A DNA stretch of 64,000 nt from Pseudomonas sp. dw_358 (GCF_018449655.1 NZ_JAAVUX010000001.1:248001-312000), one strand, 5' to 3'; counted from the stretch's first letter, positions 18,744-29,504 are shown. Numbers and translations are program-made. Notes: generated from the sequence alone by a model not told the origin.

Positions 18744-19709
18744 ATGCCCCACTCTGCCGCCGCGCCCAAGCCTCGCCTTGCCATCAGCGCTTGCTTGATG
18801 GGCGACGAGGTGCGCTACAACGCCGGGCATAAACAATCTCTGCTGTGCCGGGATGCCTTGGCCGAGCACTTCGACTTCGCGCGCATCTGCCCGGAAGTGG
18901 CGATCGGCCTGGGGATCCCCCGTGAGCCCATCCGACTGGTGGGCGAGCCTGCCAGCCCTAGAGTGGTGGGCACGGTCAACACTCAACTGGACGTCACCGA
19001 ACCGCTGCAAACGTACGGGCAAAAGATGGCCGATGAACTCGAGGACATTTGCGGGTACATCTTCATGCAAAAGTCGCCGTCTTGCGGGCTGGAGCGCGTC
19101 AAGGTCTATCGCGACAATGGCGCCCCTCAGCCTGGTGGCGGTCGTGGTGCCTATGCCCAGGCATTTTGCGCGGCGCGACCGGACCTGCCGGTGGAAGAAG
19201 AAGGACGGCTCAACGACCCGGTCCTGCGGGAAAACTTTCTGGTGCGGGTGTTCGCCTATGCTGACTGGCAACACCTGCTCAAGGACGGCCTGAGCCGCCG
19301 CGCCCTGACCGAATTTCACGCCCGCTACAAATACCAGCTGATGGCCAACAACCCGCCGCAGTACAAAGCCCTGGGCAAACTGCTGGGCAGCATGGGCGAT
19401 GCCGATGCCCGGGAAATCGGCCCGCGCTACTTCAGCCATTTGATGACCGCCCTCAAGCGTTGCGCAACCCGCGGCACCCACAGCAACGTACTGCTGCACT
19501 TGAGCGGATACCTCAAACACCACATCGATGCCGCGGACAAGCAGGAACTGCTGCACCTGATTGATCAATACCGTGAAGGCATCGTCCCGCTGGTGGTGCC
19601 GTTGACCCTGCTCAAGCATCAATTTCGTCGTCATCCCGACCCGTATATTGCGCAGCAGGTGTATCTGCAGCCCCATCCGGAAAACCTCAGCCTGCGTAAT
19701 GCGATCTGA
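18744..19709 (+). CDS. DUF523 and DUF1722 domain protein (YbgA-like)
   Basis: This 321-residue protein has two domains. The N-terminal DUF523 part (about residues 10-150) has conserved cysteines in ISACLMGDEVRYNAGHK, ICPEVAIGLGIPREP and KSPSCGLERVK, suggesting a metal or Fe-S site. The C-terminal DUF1722 part (about 200-315) includes FHARYKYQLMANNPPQYKALG and the YLKHHIDAADKQELL segment. The function is unknown. It is the first gene of the unit with the MerR regulator and photolyase, and the same fusion is linked to photolyase genes in other proteobacteria. Confidence 0.85.
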   Translation: MPHSAAAPKPRLAISACLMGDEVRYNAGHKQSLLCRDALAEHFDFARICPEVAIGLGIPREPIRLVGEPASPRVVGTVNTQLDVTEPLQTYGQKMADELEDICGYIFMQKSPSCGLERVKVYRDNGAPQPGGGRGAYAQAFCAARPDLPVEEEGRLNDPVLRENFLVRVFAYADWQHLLKDGLSRRALTEFHARYKYQLMANNPPQYKALGKLLGSMGDADAREIGPRYFSHLMTALKRCATRGTHSNVLLHLSGYLKHHIDAADKQELLHLIDQYREGIVPLVVPLTLLKHQFRRHPDPYIAQQVYLQPHPENLSLRNAI

Positions 19710-19710
19710 C

Positions 19711-20634
19711 ATGACCTCTTCTCTTGCTGCTCCCGACCTGTCGTCTGGCTGGCTGCCGATCCGCGAAGTCTCCCGTCTGACCGGCGTCAACCCGGTCACG
19801 CTGCGGGCCTGGGAGCGGCGCTACGGGCTAGTCGTGCCTCACCGCACCGCCAAGGGTCACCGCCTGTTCGACATTGGCCACGTGGCGCGCATTCAGGAGA
19901 TCCTCACCTGGCTCAATCGTGGCGTCGCAGTCAGTCAGGTCAAGGCGCTGCTGGATGCGCCGGCCGCCGAGGCAGCCGTCAACGCCGGCGGCGACTGGCT
20001 GCCCCTGCGCCAAAGCCTGATCCTGGCCATTGGCAGCCTGGCCGAGCGGCGTCTCGACGAGCTCTTCAACCAGGCCATGTCCCTCTACCCGCCCGCGACG
20101 CTGTGCGAACAGCTGATGTTGCCGCTGCTGGCCGAACTGGACAATCGTTGGCAAGGTCAGTTTGGTGCCCAGATGGAACGGGTGTTCTTCCTGTCCTGGC
20201 TGCGCAGCAAACTGGGCGCGCGCCTGTATCACAACAACCGCCAACAACGCGGCAAACCGCTGCTGCTGGTCAACCAGTCGGATGTACCCATGGAGCCGAT
20301 GCTGTGGATGACCGCCTGGCTGGCCAGCAGCGCCGACTGCCCGGTGGAGGTCTTCGACTGGCCGCTGCCACCGGGTGAGCTGGCGTTGGCCGTGGAGCGC
20401 CTGGGCGCCCGCGCCGTTGTTCTCTACGCCGGCAAATCCCTGAACATGGCCCAACTGCCACGGCTGCTGAGCAAATGTCACTGCGCCAAACTGTTGGTGG
20501 GCCCGGCCGTACGTATTCACCGCAGCGAGTGGCCGGCCATCACCGCCCGTATCGACGACCTTAGCCTGGCAGACACGCCGCTGGCGGCCCATTCACGCCT
20601 GCACTTTCTGGGGCTGCTGCAACCGCAGCCCTGA
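19711..20634 (+). CDS. MerR family transcriptional regulator, LitR/CarH-like without a visible B12 site
   Basis: This 307-residue regulator has an N-terminal MerR winged helix (GWLPIREVSRLTGVNPVTLRAWERRYGL, residues 13-40). A helical middle part and a Rossmann-like C-terminal part follow, as in the light-sensing LitR/CarH proteins. The cobalamin markers are missing: I see no D-x-H-x-x-G. The Trp147 region has Glu156-Arg157 after eight residues instead of the Trp-x9-Glu-His of CarH. This fits class II LitR, which I recall controls light-induced genes in P. putida together with a LOV protein. It starts one base after the DUF523/DUF1722 stop codon and 18 bases separate it from phr. Confidence 0.85.
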   Translation: MTSSLAAPDLSSGWLPIREVSRLTGVNPVTLRAWERRYGLVVPHRTAKGHRLFDIGHVARIQEILTWLNRGVAVSQVKALLDAPAAEAAVNAGGDWLPLRQSLILAIGSLAERRLDELFNQAMSLYPPATLCEQLMLPLLAELDNRWQGQFGAQMERVFFLSWLRSKLGARLYHNNRQQRGKPLLLVNQSDVPMEPMLWMTAWLASSADCPVEVFDWPLPPGELALAVERLGARAVVLYAGKSLNMAQLPRLLSKCHCAKLLVGPAVRIHRSEWPAITARIDDLSLADTPLAAHSRLHFLGLLQPQP

Positions 20635-20652
20635 CCTGCCCACGAGCCCCTT

Positions 20653-22089
20653 ATGCAATTGATCTGGTTTCGCTGCGACCTGCGCATTCATGACAACACC
20701 GCCTTGGCGGCCGCTTGCCGGCAGGGCCCGACCGTGGCCGCGTACCTGATAAGCCCCGGGCAATGGCAGCGCCACGACGACGCTCCCGCCAAGGTCGATT
20801 TCTGGCTGCGCAATCTCGCCGAGCTGCGCGAGCAACTGGAAACCCTCGGCATCCCGCTGCTGGTGCGCACCATCGACCTCTGGGATGAAGCGCCGGCCGC
20901 GCTGGCTGAGCTGTGCCAGACCCACAGCATCGATACCGTGCACTGCAATGAAGAATACGGCGTCAACGAAACCGCGCGCGATGCCGCCGTGCAGGATCGC
21001 CTTCACCAGGATCAGGTGAACTGGGCCTGCCATCTGGACCAGCTGTTCTTCCCGCCCGGGAGCGTGCTGACCAAGAGTGGCACCTACTTCCAGGTCTTCA
21101 GCCAGTTTCGCAAGGTCTGCTATGAACGCTTGCACCAGTCGATTCCGGCTGTACATCCCAAACCCCATGGGCAGAAGGCCCCCGCCATCGAGAGTGACAC
21201 GGTTCCTGGCACAGCCAAGGGCTTCGAAAGGCCTCCTCAAGCCATTATCGACCTGTGGCCAGCCGGCGAGGATGAAGCACACCGCCGTCTGACCCTTTTC
21301 AGCGACGGCCCGATCGACGACTACCTCAGCGAGCGCGACCTGCCCGCGCGACCCGGCACCAGCCAGCTGTCCGCTTACCTGGCGGCGGGTGTGATTTCGC
21401 CGCGCCAGTGCCTGCACGCCGCGTTGAACAGCAATCAGGGTGAATTCCAGAGCGGCAATGTCGGTGCGGTCACCTGGATCAACGAGCTGTGCTGGCGCGA
21501 GTTCTACAAACACATTCTGGTGGGCTACCCGCGGGTCTCCATGCACCGGGCCTTTCGCCAGGAGACCGAGGCGCTGCGCTGGCGCGAGGCCCCCGAAGAC
21601 CTGCTGGCCTGGCAGCAAGGTCGTACCGGTATTCCGATCGTCGATGCCGCCATGCGCCAGCTGGTCAGCACAGGCTGGATGCACAATCGCCTGCGCATGA
21701 TCACCGCCATGTTCCTGACCAAAAATTTGCTGATCGACTGGCGCGAAGGCGAGCGGTTCTTCATGCAGCATCTGATCGACGGCGACCTGGCCGCCAACAA
21801 CGGTGGCTGGCAATGGAGCTCATCGACGGGGACGGACGCCTCGCCCTACTTCCGTATCTTCAATCCGGTCAGCCAGTCAGCGAAGTTCGACGAGCAAGGG
21901 GTGTTCATTCGCCAGTGGGTGCCGGAGTTGGCAGGCGAAAAGAGCAAGGAGATTCATGAGCCCAAGGCAGGCGGCGATCTATTCGGCGGCAGCCGGGATT
22001 ACCCACGACCGATTGTGGATCTGCGCAAGAGCCGCGAGCGGGCGTTGGCGGCGTTTCGAAACCTGCCGCATCGGCAGGTGACGGGGTGA
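20653..22089 (+). CDS. phrB: Deoxyribodipyrimidine photolyase (CPD photolyase, class I)
   Basis: This 478-residue flavoprotein repairs cyclobutane pyrimidine dimers with blue light. The N-terminal antenna domain starts MQLIWFRCDLRIHDNTALAAA. The FAD domain shows the standard blocks TSQLSAYLAAGVISPRQ, WINELCWREFYKHIL, GWMHNRLRMITAMFLTKNLL and NNGGWQWSSSTGTDASPYFR, which hold the electron-transfer Trp and the FAD and dimer contacts. No residue of the core motifs appears missing. It ends the operon begun at 18744, so repair is likely induced along with the MerR protein. Confidence 0.96.
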   Translation: MQLIWFRCDLRIHDNTALAAACRQGPTVAAYLISPGQWQRHDDAPAKVDFWLRNLAELREQLETLGIPLLVRTIDLWDEAPAALAELCQTHSIDTVHCNEEYGVNETARDAAVQDRLHQDQVNWACHLDQLFFPPGSVLTKSGTYFQVFSQFRKVCYERLHQSIPAVHPKPHGQKAPAIESDTVPGTAKGFERPPQAIIDLWPAGEDEAHRRLTLFSDGPIDDYLSERDLPARPGTSQLSAYLAAGVISPRQCLHAALNSNQGEFQSGNVGAVTWINELCWREFYKHILVGYPRVSMHRAFRQETEALRWREAPEDLLAWQQGRTGIPIVDAAMRQLVSTGWMHNRLRMITAMFLTKNLLIDWREGERFFMQHLIDGDLAANNGGWQWSSSTGTDASPYFRIFNPVSQSAKFDEQGVFIRQWVPELAGEKSKEIHEPKAGGDLFGGSRDYPRPIVDLRKSRERALAAFRNLPHRQVTG

Positions 22090-22106
22090 GATCACCGTCA
22101 ACGGAG

Positions 22107-22222
22107 AGTCCTGTGGGAGATTCCATGGTTGCCTGCCAGAGCTTCGGCTGGCCGGCAATGTCATCACTGCGCAATAACGCCAGACCGCGTCGCCTGCATC
22201 GCGCCCAAGGCGCTGCTCCCAC
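22107..22222. repeat. Intergenic repeat with CTGTGGGAG/CTCCCACAG ends
   Basis: The gap between phr and pagL is bounded by TGTGGGAG near 22113 and CTCCCACA near 22216 in inverted orientation, about 100 bases apart. GTGGGAG ends of this type occur in P. fluorescens intergenic repeats. It may act as a fold-back element or small mobile repeat; no coding frame is convincing. Confidence 0.45.
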
Positions 22223-22234
22223 AGGGTGTGTGCT

Positions 22235-22750
22235 TTACAACGGTATCCGGTAGTTCAACGAGTACGCTTCAACCCCCTCATTGGGCTCTCGGATGCCGCC
22301 GTTGGAATAGTGGATCACCCGCAGCGCCACTTCCTGGCCGTTGCCGAAGTGCAGGCCCGCGCCGATACGGTCTTCAAAGTTGAAGGCCGTACCGAACTTC
22401 TGGTCCTCGACCTCCAGGTGCTGGAACACCGAGACGCCAATGCCGATATCGATGAAGGGCTTGATGTAGTCGCCATTGAACTCGTAACGGAACACCGGGG
22501 CAAAGGAAAGGGTGTTGTTGTTCTCGCCCTTGTCCGCCTGCCAGTGGGTAAAGCCGGTGTCCCAATAACCGGTGATGTGACCGACACTGCTCTCGGCCCA
22601 GTTCTTGTCCCAGTTCGATTGCAGGCTCAGGCGATAGACCATCGCCGACTGCCCGGTGTGACCTACCGAGAGTGACGCGTCCATTGCATTCGCTGTGTAA
22701 CATTGCCCCAGGGAGATGGCCGCAAGCGCCGCCATGCAAAATTTCTTCAT
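22235..22750 (-). CDS. pagL: Lipid A 3-O-deacylase PagL
   Basis: This 171-residue precursor has a signal peptide (MKKFCMAALAAISLGQCYTANA) and then an eight-stranded beta-barrel pattern ending in LNYRIPL with a hydrophobic C-terminus. The catalytic triad of PagL is visible at the known spacing: His147, Ser149 (HYS) and Glu161, 14 residues after the His. The enzyme removes the 3-linked acyl chain from lipid A in the outer membrane, softening immune recognition and altering permeability. The start at 22750 has AGGA eight bases upstream. It is transcribed away from phr. Confidence 0.9.
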   Translation of the reverse strand: MKKFCMAALAAISLGQCYTANAMDASLSVGHTGQSAMVYRLSLQSNWDKNWAESSVGHITGYWDTGFTHWQADKGENNNTLSFAPVFRYEFNGDYIKPFIDIGIGVSVFQHLEVEDQKFGTAFNFEDRIGAGLHFGNGQEVALRVIHYSNGGIREPNEGVEAYSLNYRIPL

Positions 22751-22871
22751 GAGAAACATCCTATTGTCCAACGCAATGACAGTTCTTTTTTTGGTCAAGC
22801 TACAGGCTTTTTATAGATTTCGTCGCCGGCCGCAAGTTTACTGACACACGGCATTTTCTGGATGAAATCTG

Positions 22872-23672
22872 CTACCGCTGGAAGCTTTGCACAATGTAAG
22901 AGTTTTGCCACAATGCCGGAAGAATGTTTCTGAAATGTTCTGCGTTGGCGCTGGTCCAGAACCGCGTCACCGCGGCCGGCCCCTCGGCCAGCAGATGGTC
23001 CTGCTGCAACAAGCGCTGCAGCTGCCTGGCCACGGCCGCGCCGGTGTCGATCAGGCTGACGTCGGCCGGAATCATCTGGCTCAGCAACGGCCGGAGAAAG
23101 GGGTAATGGGTACAGCCAAGGATCAGCGTATCGCAGCCCGCAGCCAGTAACGGCTCGACATAATTGCGCAACAATTGCTCCAGCGCAGGTGCCTGCAGGT
23201 CCCCTGCCTCGATCAGCTCCACCAACCCCGGACACGGCTGGGTGACCACATGGATGTCGCTGGCAAACCGATCCAGCAACGCGGCGAACTTGGCGCTCTG
23301 CAACGTGCCCGTGGTGGCCAGCACCCCTACCACACCGCTGCGCGTGGCCGCCGCTGCCGGCTTGACCGCCGGCTCCATGCCCACCAACGGCCACCGGGGG
23401 TAGCGTTCGCGCAAGTCGGCCATGGCCGCCACGGTCGCCGTGTTGCAGGCCATCACCAGCGCCTTGGCGCCCTGCTCGATGAAGAACTCGGCCACTGCAA
23501 CGCAGCGCTCGCGGATGAACGCCGGCGACTTCTCGCCATAGGGGATGTGACCGCCATCGGACACGTAGAGCAATGACTCGCGCGGCAGCAATTGCTGAAT
23601 TTCTGCCAGGACCGTCAGACCGCCCACACCGGAATCGAATACGCCGACGGGCGCCTGACGTGCATCAGCCAT
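22872..23672 (-). CDS. murI: Glutamate racemase
   Basis: This 266-residue enzyme makes D-glutamate for peptidoglycan. The two catalytic cysteines are in [11 protein letters not shown] and [11 protein letters not shown]. The start [22 protein letters not shown] is typical. I placed it at 23672, where it overlaps the end of moeB by eight bases, indicating translational coupling. It is the last gene of the hemA-prfA-prmC-moeB-murI operon. Confidence 0.94.
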   Translation of the reverse strand: MADARQAPVGVFDSGVGGLTVLAEIQQLLPRESLLYVSDGGHIPYGEKSPAFIRERCVAVAEFFIEQGAKALVMACNTATVAAMADLRERYPRWPLVGMEPAVKPAAAATRSGVVGVLATTGTLQSAKFAALLDRFASDIHVVTQPCPGLVELIEAGDLQAPALEQLLRNYVEPLLAAGCDTLILGCTHYPFLRPLLSQMIPADVSLIDTGAAVARQLQRLLQQDHLLAEGPAAVTRFWTSANAEHFRNILPALWQNSYIVQSFQR

Positions 23673-24420
23673 GGGCCGTACCGCACACGGAGCAGGCTGG
23701 ATCACGCTTGACCCGCAGTTCGCGAAAACGCGCGCTCAAAGCATCCACCAGCAACAACCGGCCCACCAGGGGCTCGCCGAAACCGGCGAGCACTTTCAAG
23801 GCCTCCAGGGCTTGCAGGCTGCCGACCATGCCCACCAGCGGCCCGACCACCCCGGCCTCGCTGCAGGTCAGTTCGGTCTCGCTGCCATGACCGTAGAGGC
23901 AGTGGTAGCAAGGGCTGGCCGGGTTGCGCGGGTCAAACACCGACAACTGCCCTTCGAGGCGAATTGCCGCGCCGCTGACCAGCGGCTTTTGCGCCACCAC
24001 GCACGCGGCGTTGACCGCCTCGCGGGTGTGGAAATTGTCGGAGCAGTCGAGCACCAGGTCCACGGCGGCCACGGCGGCGGCCAACGTGTCCTCGTCCAGT
24101 GCCGAACGGTGAGGCACCAGGCGCACCTGCGGGTTGATCGCCGCCAGACGCAGCATCGCAGAATCCACCTTGCTCGACCCTACCGAAGCAGTGTCATGCA
24201 GGACCTGGCGCTGCAGATTGGTAAGATCGACGCTGTCGAAGTCCGCGAGGTGCAGCTCGCCGACGCCGGCAGCGGCCATGTACAGCGCCACCGGCGAGCC
24301 CAGCCCGCCGAGCCCGATGATCAAGGCACGCGCGGCCTTGAGGCGGAGCTGGCCCTCGATATCGATTTGTTGCACAAGAATTTGCCGGCTGTAGCGCAGC
24401 AGTTCCTCGTCACTCAGCAC
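23665..24420 (-). CDS. moeB: Molybdopterin-synthase adenylyltransferase (MoeB/HesA/ThiF family)
   Basis: This 251-residue ATP-dependent enzyme adenylates the C-terminus of a small sulfur carrier, by context MoaD for molybdenum cofactor. The nucleotide loop [21 protein letters not shown], the Arg of NLQRQVLHD and the [16 protein letters not shown] segment are present. Zinc cysteines are seen in SPCYHC and CSVCG. ThiF of thiamine synthesis is the main alternative. It overlaps prmC by seven bases. Confidence 0.9.
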   Translation of the reverse strand: MLSDEELLRYSRQILVQQIDIEGQLRLKAARALIIGLGGLGSPVALYMAAAGVGELHLADFDSVDLTNLQRQVLHDTASVGSSKVDSAMLRLAAINPQVRLVPHRSALDEDTLAAAVAAVDLVLDCSDNFHTREAVNAACVVAQKPLVSGAAIRLEGQLSVFDPRNPASPCYHCLYGHGSETELTCSEAGVVGPLVGMVGSLQALEALKVLAGFGEPLVGRLLLVDALSARFRELRVKRDPACSVCGTAHG

Positions 24421-25244
24421 GGCAGGCGTCCCAAGGTGATGCGCTCGTGGCCGCCCAGGTCGACACGGCTCTCGACCCGCTCGAAACCACGGCCGGCCAG
24501 CAACGCGCGGACTTCGCCAGCCTGATCATAACCGTGCTCGAGCAGCAACCAGCCGCCGGCCACCAAGTGCTGCGGCGCCGCGCCGATGATCTGGCGCAGG
24601 TCGTCTAAGCCGTCCACCCCCGCCACCAGCGCACTGCTGGGCTCGAAGCGCACGTCGCCGGCCCCCAGATGGGGATCGGCGGCAGCAATGTAGGGCGGAT
24701 TGCTGATGATCAGCTGATAACGCTCACCGTCCAATGCATCGAACCAGTGGCTGCGCAGGATTTGCGCGTTATCCAGATGCAGACGCTCGCGGTTGCGTTC
24801 GGCCAAGGCCACCGCTTCGTCGACACGGTCGACGCCGACCACCTGCCAGTTCGGTCGCTCGCTGGCCAAGGCCAGGGCAATGGCGCCGCTGCCGGTACCC
24901 AGGTCCAACACCTTGGCCTCAGCCGGTGGCAGCAGTTCCAATGCCGCTTCCACCAGCATCTCGGTCTCGGGACGCGGGATCAGGGTGTGGGGCGCCACTT
25001 CCAGGTCCAGCTTCCAGAAACCCTGCTGGCCAAGAATATAGGCCACCGGCTCGCCATCGCGGCGGCGCTCCAGGTATTGGTTGAACCGTGTTGCCGCCTC
25101 GCTGCTGACAATGCGCTCGGGCCAGGTGTGCAGGTAACTGCGCGACTTGCCCAAGGCTGCCGCCAGCAGCAATTCGATGTCCAGACGGGCAGTAGGCGAC
25201 TGCGGCAGTTCGGCGTTTCTCAGGAAACTGGCAATAATCGTCAT
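24414..25244 (-). CDS. prmC: Peptide chain release factor N5-glutamine methyltransferase PrmC
   Basis: This 276-residue SAM-dependent enzyme methylates the Gln of the GGQ motif in release factors RF1 and RF2. It has the N-terminal helical substrate domain, the PVAYILGQQGFW motif, the SAM loop VLDLGTGSGAIALALA and the catalytic IISNPPYIA. Its gene begins directly after the prfA stop codon, so the enzyme and one of its substrates are made together. Confidence 0.95.
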   Translation of the reverse strand: MTIIASFLRNAELPQSPTARLDIELLLAAALGKSRSYLHTWPERIVSSEAATRFNQYLERRRDGEPVAYILGQQGFWKLDLEVAPHTLIPRPETEMLVEAALELLPPAEAKVLDLGTGSGAIALALASERPNWQVVGVDRVDEAVALAERNRERLHLDNAQILRSHWFDALDGERYQLIISNPPYIAAADPHLGAGDVRFEPSSALVAGVDGLDDLRQIIGAAPQHLVAGGWLLLEHGYDQAGEVRALLAGRGFERVESRVDLGGHERITLGRLPC

Positions 25245-26327
25245 TTACTCACCCAGTGCCGCAAGTTGATCGGCTTGATATTCAGCCAGGAGCGGCTCGA
25301 TCACGGCATCCACACCACCGGCCATGACTTCATCCAGGGAGTACAGCGTGAGGTTGACCCGGTGATCGGTCACTCGCCCCTGGGGAAAGTTGTAGGTACG
25401 AATGCGCTCGGAACGGTCACCCGAGCCCACCAACAGCTTGCGCTCGCTGGCGATGGCGTTCTGCGCGGCGCTGGTCTGGATGTCATTGAGCTTGGCCGAC
25501 AGCCAGCCCATGGCGCGCGCACGGTTCTTGTGCTGCGAACGCTCCTCCTGGCACTCCACCACGATGCCGGTGGGCAAGTGGGTGATGCGGATCGCCGAGT
25601 CGGTCTTGTTGACGTGCTGGCCGCCGGCGCCGGAGGAGCGGTAGGTATCGACCCGCAGGTCCGCCGGGTTGATCTCGATCGCCACCTGCTCGTCGGGCTC
25701 GGCGAGCACGGCCACAGTGCAGGCCGAGGTATGAATACGGCCCTGGGATTCGGTTTCCGGCACACGCTGCACGCGATGCGCACCGGACTCGAACTTGAGC
25801 TTGGCGTAGACGCTGTCACCTTCGACGCGGGCAATCACCTCTTTATAGCCGCCGTGTTCCCCCTCGTTCTCGGAGAGGATCTCGACCCGCCAGCCGCGCC
25901 GTTCGGCGTAGCGCGAATACATGCGGAACAGGTCGCCGGAGAAGATCGCCGCCTCGTCGCCGCCGGTGCCGGCGCGGATTTCGAGGAACACATTGCGGCT
26001 GTCGTTGGGGTCCTTGGGCAGCAGCATGCGCTGCAGCTGGCCTTCTAGAACGGCCAGGCGCTCACGGGCATCCTTGACCTCTTCGACGGCCATTTCCCGC
26101 AGGTCCGGGTCGCTGTCCTTGAGCAGCGCCTGGGCGCCCTCCAAGTCAGCTTGCACCTTGCTCCATTGCTGGAAATTGACGACGATCGGCTCCAACTCCG
26201 CGTATTCGCGGGAGTAGGTCCGAAAGCGCGTCTGATCGGAAATGACTTCGGCGTCGCCCAGCAGCGCCGTCAGTTCTTCGAAGCGGTCCTGGATCATGTC
26301 CAGCTTGTTGAGCAGTGACGCTTTCAT
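25245..26327 (-). CDS. prfA: Peptide chain release factor 1
   Basis: This 360-residue factor ends translation at UAA and UAG. The GGQ motif that triggers peptide release is at residues 235-237 ([15 protein letters not shown]). The stop-codon recognition tripeptide region reads [10 protein letters not shown], so the P-x-T motif is Pro190-Glu191-Thr192. The length is usual. Its start overlaps the hemA stop codon by four bases (ATGA), coupling their translation. Confidence 0.97.
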   Translation of the reverse strand: MKASLLNKLDMIQDRFEELTALLGDAEVISDQTRFRTYSREYAELEPIVVNFQQWSKVQADLEGAQALLKDSDPDLREMAVEEVKDARERLAVLEGQLQRMLLPKDPNDSRNVFLEIRAGTGGDEAAIFSGDLFRMYSRYAERRGWRVEILSENEGEHGGYKEVIARVEGDSVYAKLKFESGAHRVQRVPETESQGRIHTSACTVAVLAEPDEQVAIEINPADLRVDTYRSSGAGGQHVNKTDSAIRITHLPTGIVVECQEERSQHKNRARAMGWLSAKLNDIQTSAAQNAIASERKLLVGSGDRSERIRTYNFPQGRVTDHRVNLTLYSLDEVMAGGVDAVIEPLLAEYQADQLAALGE

Positions 26328-27601
26328 TGCGGGGGTTTATCCGTGGAGCCCTCGTTCAGGGCAAAGAGTTCCTGGGCCATGGCCAGCGCATCGAGGCGGC
26401 CTTCGGCTGAAAGTTTTTTCAATTGCACGCTCGGCGCATGCAGCAACTTGTTGGTCAGCCCGCGAGCCAACTGCCCCATGACTTCTTCGGCATTGCCGCC
26501 ATTGGCCAGCAGACGCAGGGCTTTTTGCAGCTCTTCGTCGCGCAGGCGTTCGCTCTGCTGGCGGTAAGCCTTGAGCACATCCACCGCCGCCAGCTCGCGC
26601 AGCCGCGCCATGAAGTCGTCGACACCGCTGGTGACCAACTGCTCGGCCGCCTGCGCCGCCCCTTGACGATTCTTGAGGTTCTCGGCCACCACCTCGTGCA
26701 GGTCATCCACGGAGTACAGGTAGACGTCGTCCAGCTCGCCCACTTCCGGCTCGATATCCCGCGGTACGGCGATATCGACCATGAAAATAGGCTTGTGCTT
26801 GCGCAACTTCAACGCACTTTCCACGGCGCCCTTGCCCAGGATCGGCAATTGGCTGGCGGTGGAGCTGATGACGATATCGCTGTGCACCAGTTCCTGCGGG
26901 ATGTCCGACAGCAAGACCGCATGGGCGCCAAACTGCGCGGCCAGGGTGCTGGCCCGCTCCAGGGTGCGGTTCGCTACCACGATACGCTTGATGCCCTGCT
27001 CGTGCAGGTGCCGGGCGACCAGAGTGATGGTTTCGCCGGCGCCGATCAGCAGGGCACTGCTCTGCTGCAGGTCGCTGAAAATCTGCTTGGCCAGGCTCAC
27101 GGCGGCAAAGGCCACCGACACCGGGTTTTCACCGATGGCGGTGTCGGTGCGCACCTGCTTGGCCGCGCTGAACGTGGCCTGGAACAACCGACCCAGCAGT
27201 GGGCCGATGGTCCCTGCCTCTCGCGCCACGGCGTAGGCCGACTTCATCTGGCCGAGAATCTGCGGTTCGCCCAGCACCAGCGAGTCGAGCCCGGAAGCCA
27301 CCCGCATCATGTGACGAACGGCCGCATCGTCTTCGTGCACATAAGCACTCGCACGCAGCTCCTCGACGCTCAGATGATGATAATCGGCCAGCCAACGCAG
27401 GATGGAGTCGGACGTGGCGTGGTCCTGCTCGATGTAAAGTTCGCTGCGGTTGCAGGTTGAAAGGATCGCCGCTTCGCGGCTATCGGTCAGCCGGCAGAGC
27501 TGCTGCAAGGCTTCCACCAGCTGCTCGGGCGTAAACGCCACGCGCTCGCGCACGTCCACCGAAGCAGTCTTATGGTTGATACCGAGGGCAAGAAAGGCCA
27601 T
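26324..27601 (-). CDS. hemA: Glutamyl-tRNA reductase
   Basis: This 425-residue NADPH-dependent enzyme reduces glutamyl-tRNA to glutamate-1-semialdehyde, the first committed step of heme synthesis by the C5 pathway. The catalytic Cys50 is in [11 protein letters not shown]; the NADPH domain has [17 protein letters not shown] chose [13 protein letters not shown] at 27601, the family start, over a frame 11 codons longer. It is the first gene of the five-gene minus-strand operon and is divergent from the TPR lipoprotein gene. Confidence 0.96.
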   Translation of the reverse strand: MAFLALGINHKTASVDVRERVAFTPEQLVEALQQLCRLTDSREAAILSTCNRSELYIEQDHATSDSILRWLADYHHLSVEELRASAYVHEDDAAVRHMMRVASGLDSLVLGEPQILGQMKSAYAVAREAGTIGPLLGRLFQATFSAAKQVRTDTAIGENPVSVAFAAVSLAKQIFSDLQQSSALLIGAGETITLVARHLHEQGIKRIVVANRTLERASTLAAQFGAHAVLLSDIPQELVHSDIVISSTASQLPILGKGAVESALKLRKHKPIFMVDIAVPRDIEPEVGELDDVYLYSVDDLHEVVAENLKNRQGAAQAAEQLVTSGVDDFMARLRELAAVDVLKAYRQQSERLRDEELQKALRLLANGGNAEEVMGQLARGLTNKLLHAPSVQLKKLSAEGRLDALAMAQELFALNEGSTDKPPQ

Positions 27602-27776
27602 GCAAAGTCGCTGATGATGACGATAAGCCGGCAATTGTCCTACTTCGACAGGACGAGAACAACCACCGCACTCTATTGTCCTAATAGTCAGCGCCGAGAT
27701 GAGCCATCACTGGTGGGTTTTGCCCATCGGCTTGTGTCATGATGATCCGACCGCAGGTAAGCCGCCAAATCCCTAT

Positions 27777-29504
27777 ATGAATAGAACTCCCGCATTGCTC
27801 CTCGCCTTTGCCTTGCTCAATGGCTGCCAGGCCTGGCCTGGAAACCACACGCAGGCGACGCCACCTGCCGCATCACCTGCACCACCCGCCGTGGCCAAGC
27901 CACCGGTCTATGGTTCACTGAGCGAAGAAACCACCTTCAGCCTGCTGACGGCGGAGCTTGCGGGCCAGCGCAACCGTTTCGACGTGGCGCTGGACAACTA
28001 CATGACCCAGGCGATCCAGACCCAGGACGCCGGTGTGGCCGAGCGCGCTTTCCATATTGCCGAATATGTCGGCGCCGACCCGTCGGCGCTTGAGGCTTCG
28101 CTGCTGTGGGCCAAGAACGCCCCGGGCAATCTCGATGCACAGCGCGCTGCTGCCATCCAATTGGCGCGCAACGGGCGCTATGACGAATCCATGGTGTACA
28201 TGGAAAAAGTCCTTCAGGCTCAGGGCGATACGCATTTCGACTTCCTCGCCCTGTCCGCAGCCGACACAGACCAGAACACCCGGCGTGGCCTGCTGCAGAG
28301 TTTCGATCGGCTGTTGGCCAAATACCCGAAAAACGGCCAGCTGATCTTCGGCAAGGCCCTGCTGCTGCAGCAGGATGGCAAGCCCGACGAAGCCCTCAAG
28401 CTGCTGCAGGACAACCCACCCCAGGACGGCGAGATCGCGCCCATCCTTCTGCACGCCCGCATCCTTAGCGCACTCAACCGTGGCAATGAAGCGATACCGC
28501 TGCTGGAAAAAAACATCAAGAAATACCCGGACGACAAGCGTCTGCGCCTGACCTACGCCCGCACGCTGGTGGAACAGAACCGCATGACCGACGCCAAAGT
28601 GCAGTTCGCCAGCCTGGTGCAGCAGTACCCGGACGACGACGAACTGCGCTATTCCCTGGCCTTGGTATGCCTGGAAGCCAAAGCCTGGGACGAAGCGGCC
28701 ACCTACCTGCATGAGCTGGTAGACCGCGGCGCCCACGTCGACTCCGCACACCTGAACCTGGGCCGCATTGCCGAAGAACGCAACGACCCGCAGGGCGCGC
28801 TCAACGAATATGGCCAGGTCGGCCCCGGCAGCGATTTCCTTGCCGCACAGCTGCGCCAGACCGATATTCTGGTGTCCAACGGCAAGGCGGACGAGGCCTC
28901 CAAGGCGCTGGCCGAAGCCCGCGACAACGAGCCTGACTACGCGATCCAGCTGTATCTGATCGAAGCCGAGACGCTGGTCAACAACGACAAGAACGATCAG
29001 GCCTGGGCCGTGCTGAAAAAAGCATTGCAGCAGTACCCCGATGACCTGAACCTGCTCTACACCCGGGCCATGCTCGCCGAAAAACGCGATGACCTGCAGC
29101 AAATGGAAAAAGACCTGCGGGCGATCATCCAGCGCGAACCGGACAACGCCATGGCGCTCAATGCCCTGGGCTATACGCTGTCTGACCGCACCACGCGCTA
29201 CGCCGAAGCCAAGGCACTGATCGAAAAAGCCCACCGCTTGACCCCGGATGATCCGGCGGTGCTCGACAGCCTGGGCTGGGTCAACTTCCGCCTGGGCAAC
29301 CTCGATGCCGCCGAAGGCTTGCTGCGTCAGGCCCTGGACCGTTTCCCCGATCAGGAGGTGGCCGCCCACCTGGGCGAAGTGCTCTGGGCCAACGGCAAGC
29401 AACGCGAAGCAAAACAAGTCTGGGCCAAGTTCCTCAAGGACCAGCCCGACAGCCCTGTTCTTCGCAGCACCGTGCTGCGCGTCACCGGATCCGAGAACCT
29501 GTAA
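27777..29504 (+). CDS. TPR-repeat outer-membrane lipoprotein (PA4667-like)
   Basis: This 575-residue precursor begins [17 protein letters not shown], with Cys17 as the lipid-anchored residue. A proline- and alanine-rich linker follows, then a long array of helical tetratricopeptide repeats. Examples are [17 protein letters not shown] near the front and [20 protein letters not shown] and [21 protein letters not shown] near the end. Such proteins act as scaffolds; it precedes lolB by four bases, suggesting a shared role in envelope or lipoprotein handling. The ribosome site before 27777 is weak, but the lipoprotein signal fixes the start. Confidence 0.86.
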   Translation: MNRTPALLLAFALLNGCQAWPGNHTQATPPAASPAPPAVAKPPVYGSLSEETTFSLLTAELAGQRNRFDVALDNYMTQAIQTQDAGVAERAFHIAEYVGADPSALEASLLWAKNAPGNLDAQRAAAIQLARNGRYDESMVYMEKVLQAQGDTHFDFLALSAADTDQNTRRGLLQSFDRLLAKYPKNGQLIFGKALLLQQDGKPDEALKLLQDNPPQDGEIAPILLHARILSALNRGNEAIPLLEKNIKKYPDDKRLRLTYARTLVEQNRMTDAKVQFASLVQQYPDDDELRYSLALVCLEAKAWDEAATYLHELVDRGAHVDSAHLNLGRIAEERNDPQGALNEYGQVGPGSDFLAAQLRQTDILVSNGKADEASKALAEARDNEPDYAIQLYLIEAETLVNNDKNDQAWAVLKKALQQYPDDLNLLYTRAMLAEKRDDLQQMEKDLRAIIQREPDNAMALNALGYTLSDRTTRYAEAKALIEKAHRLTPDDPAVLDSLGWVNFRLGNLDAAEGLLRQALDRFPDQEVAAHLGEVLWANGKQREAKQVWAKFLKDQPDSPVLRSTVLRVTGSENL

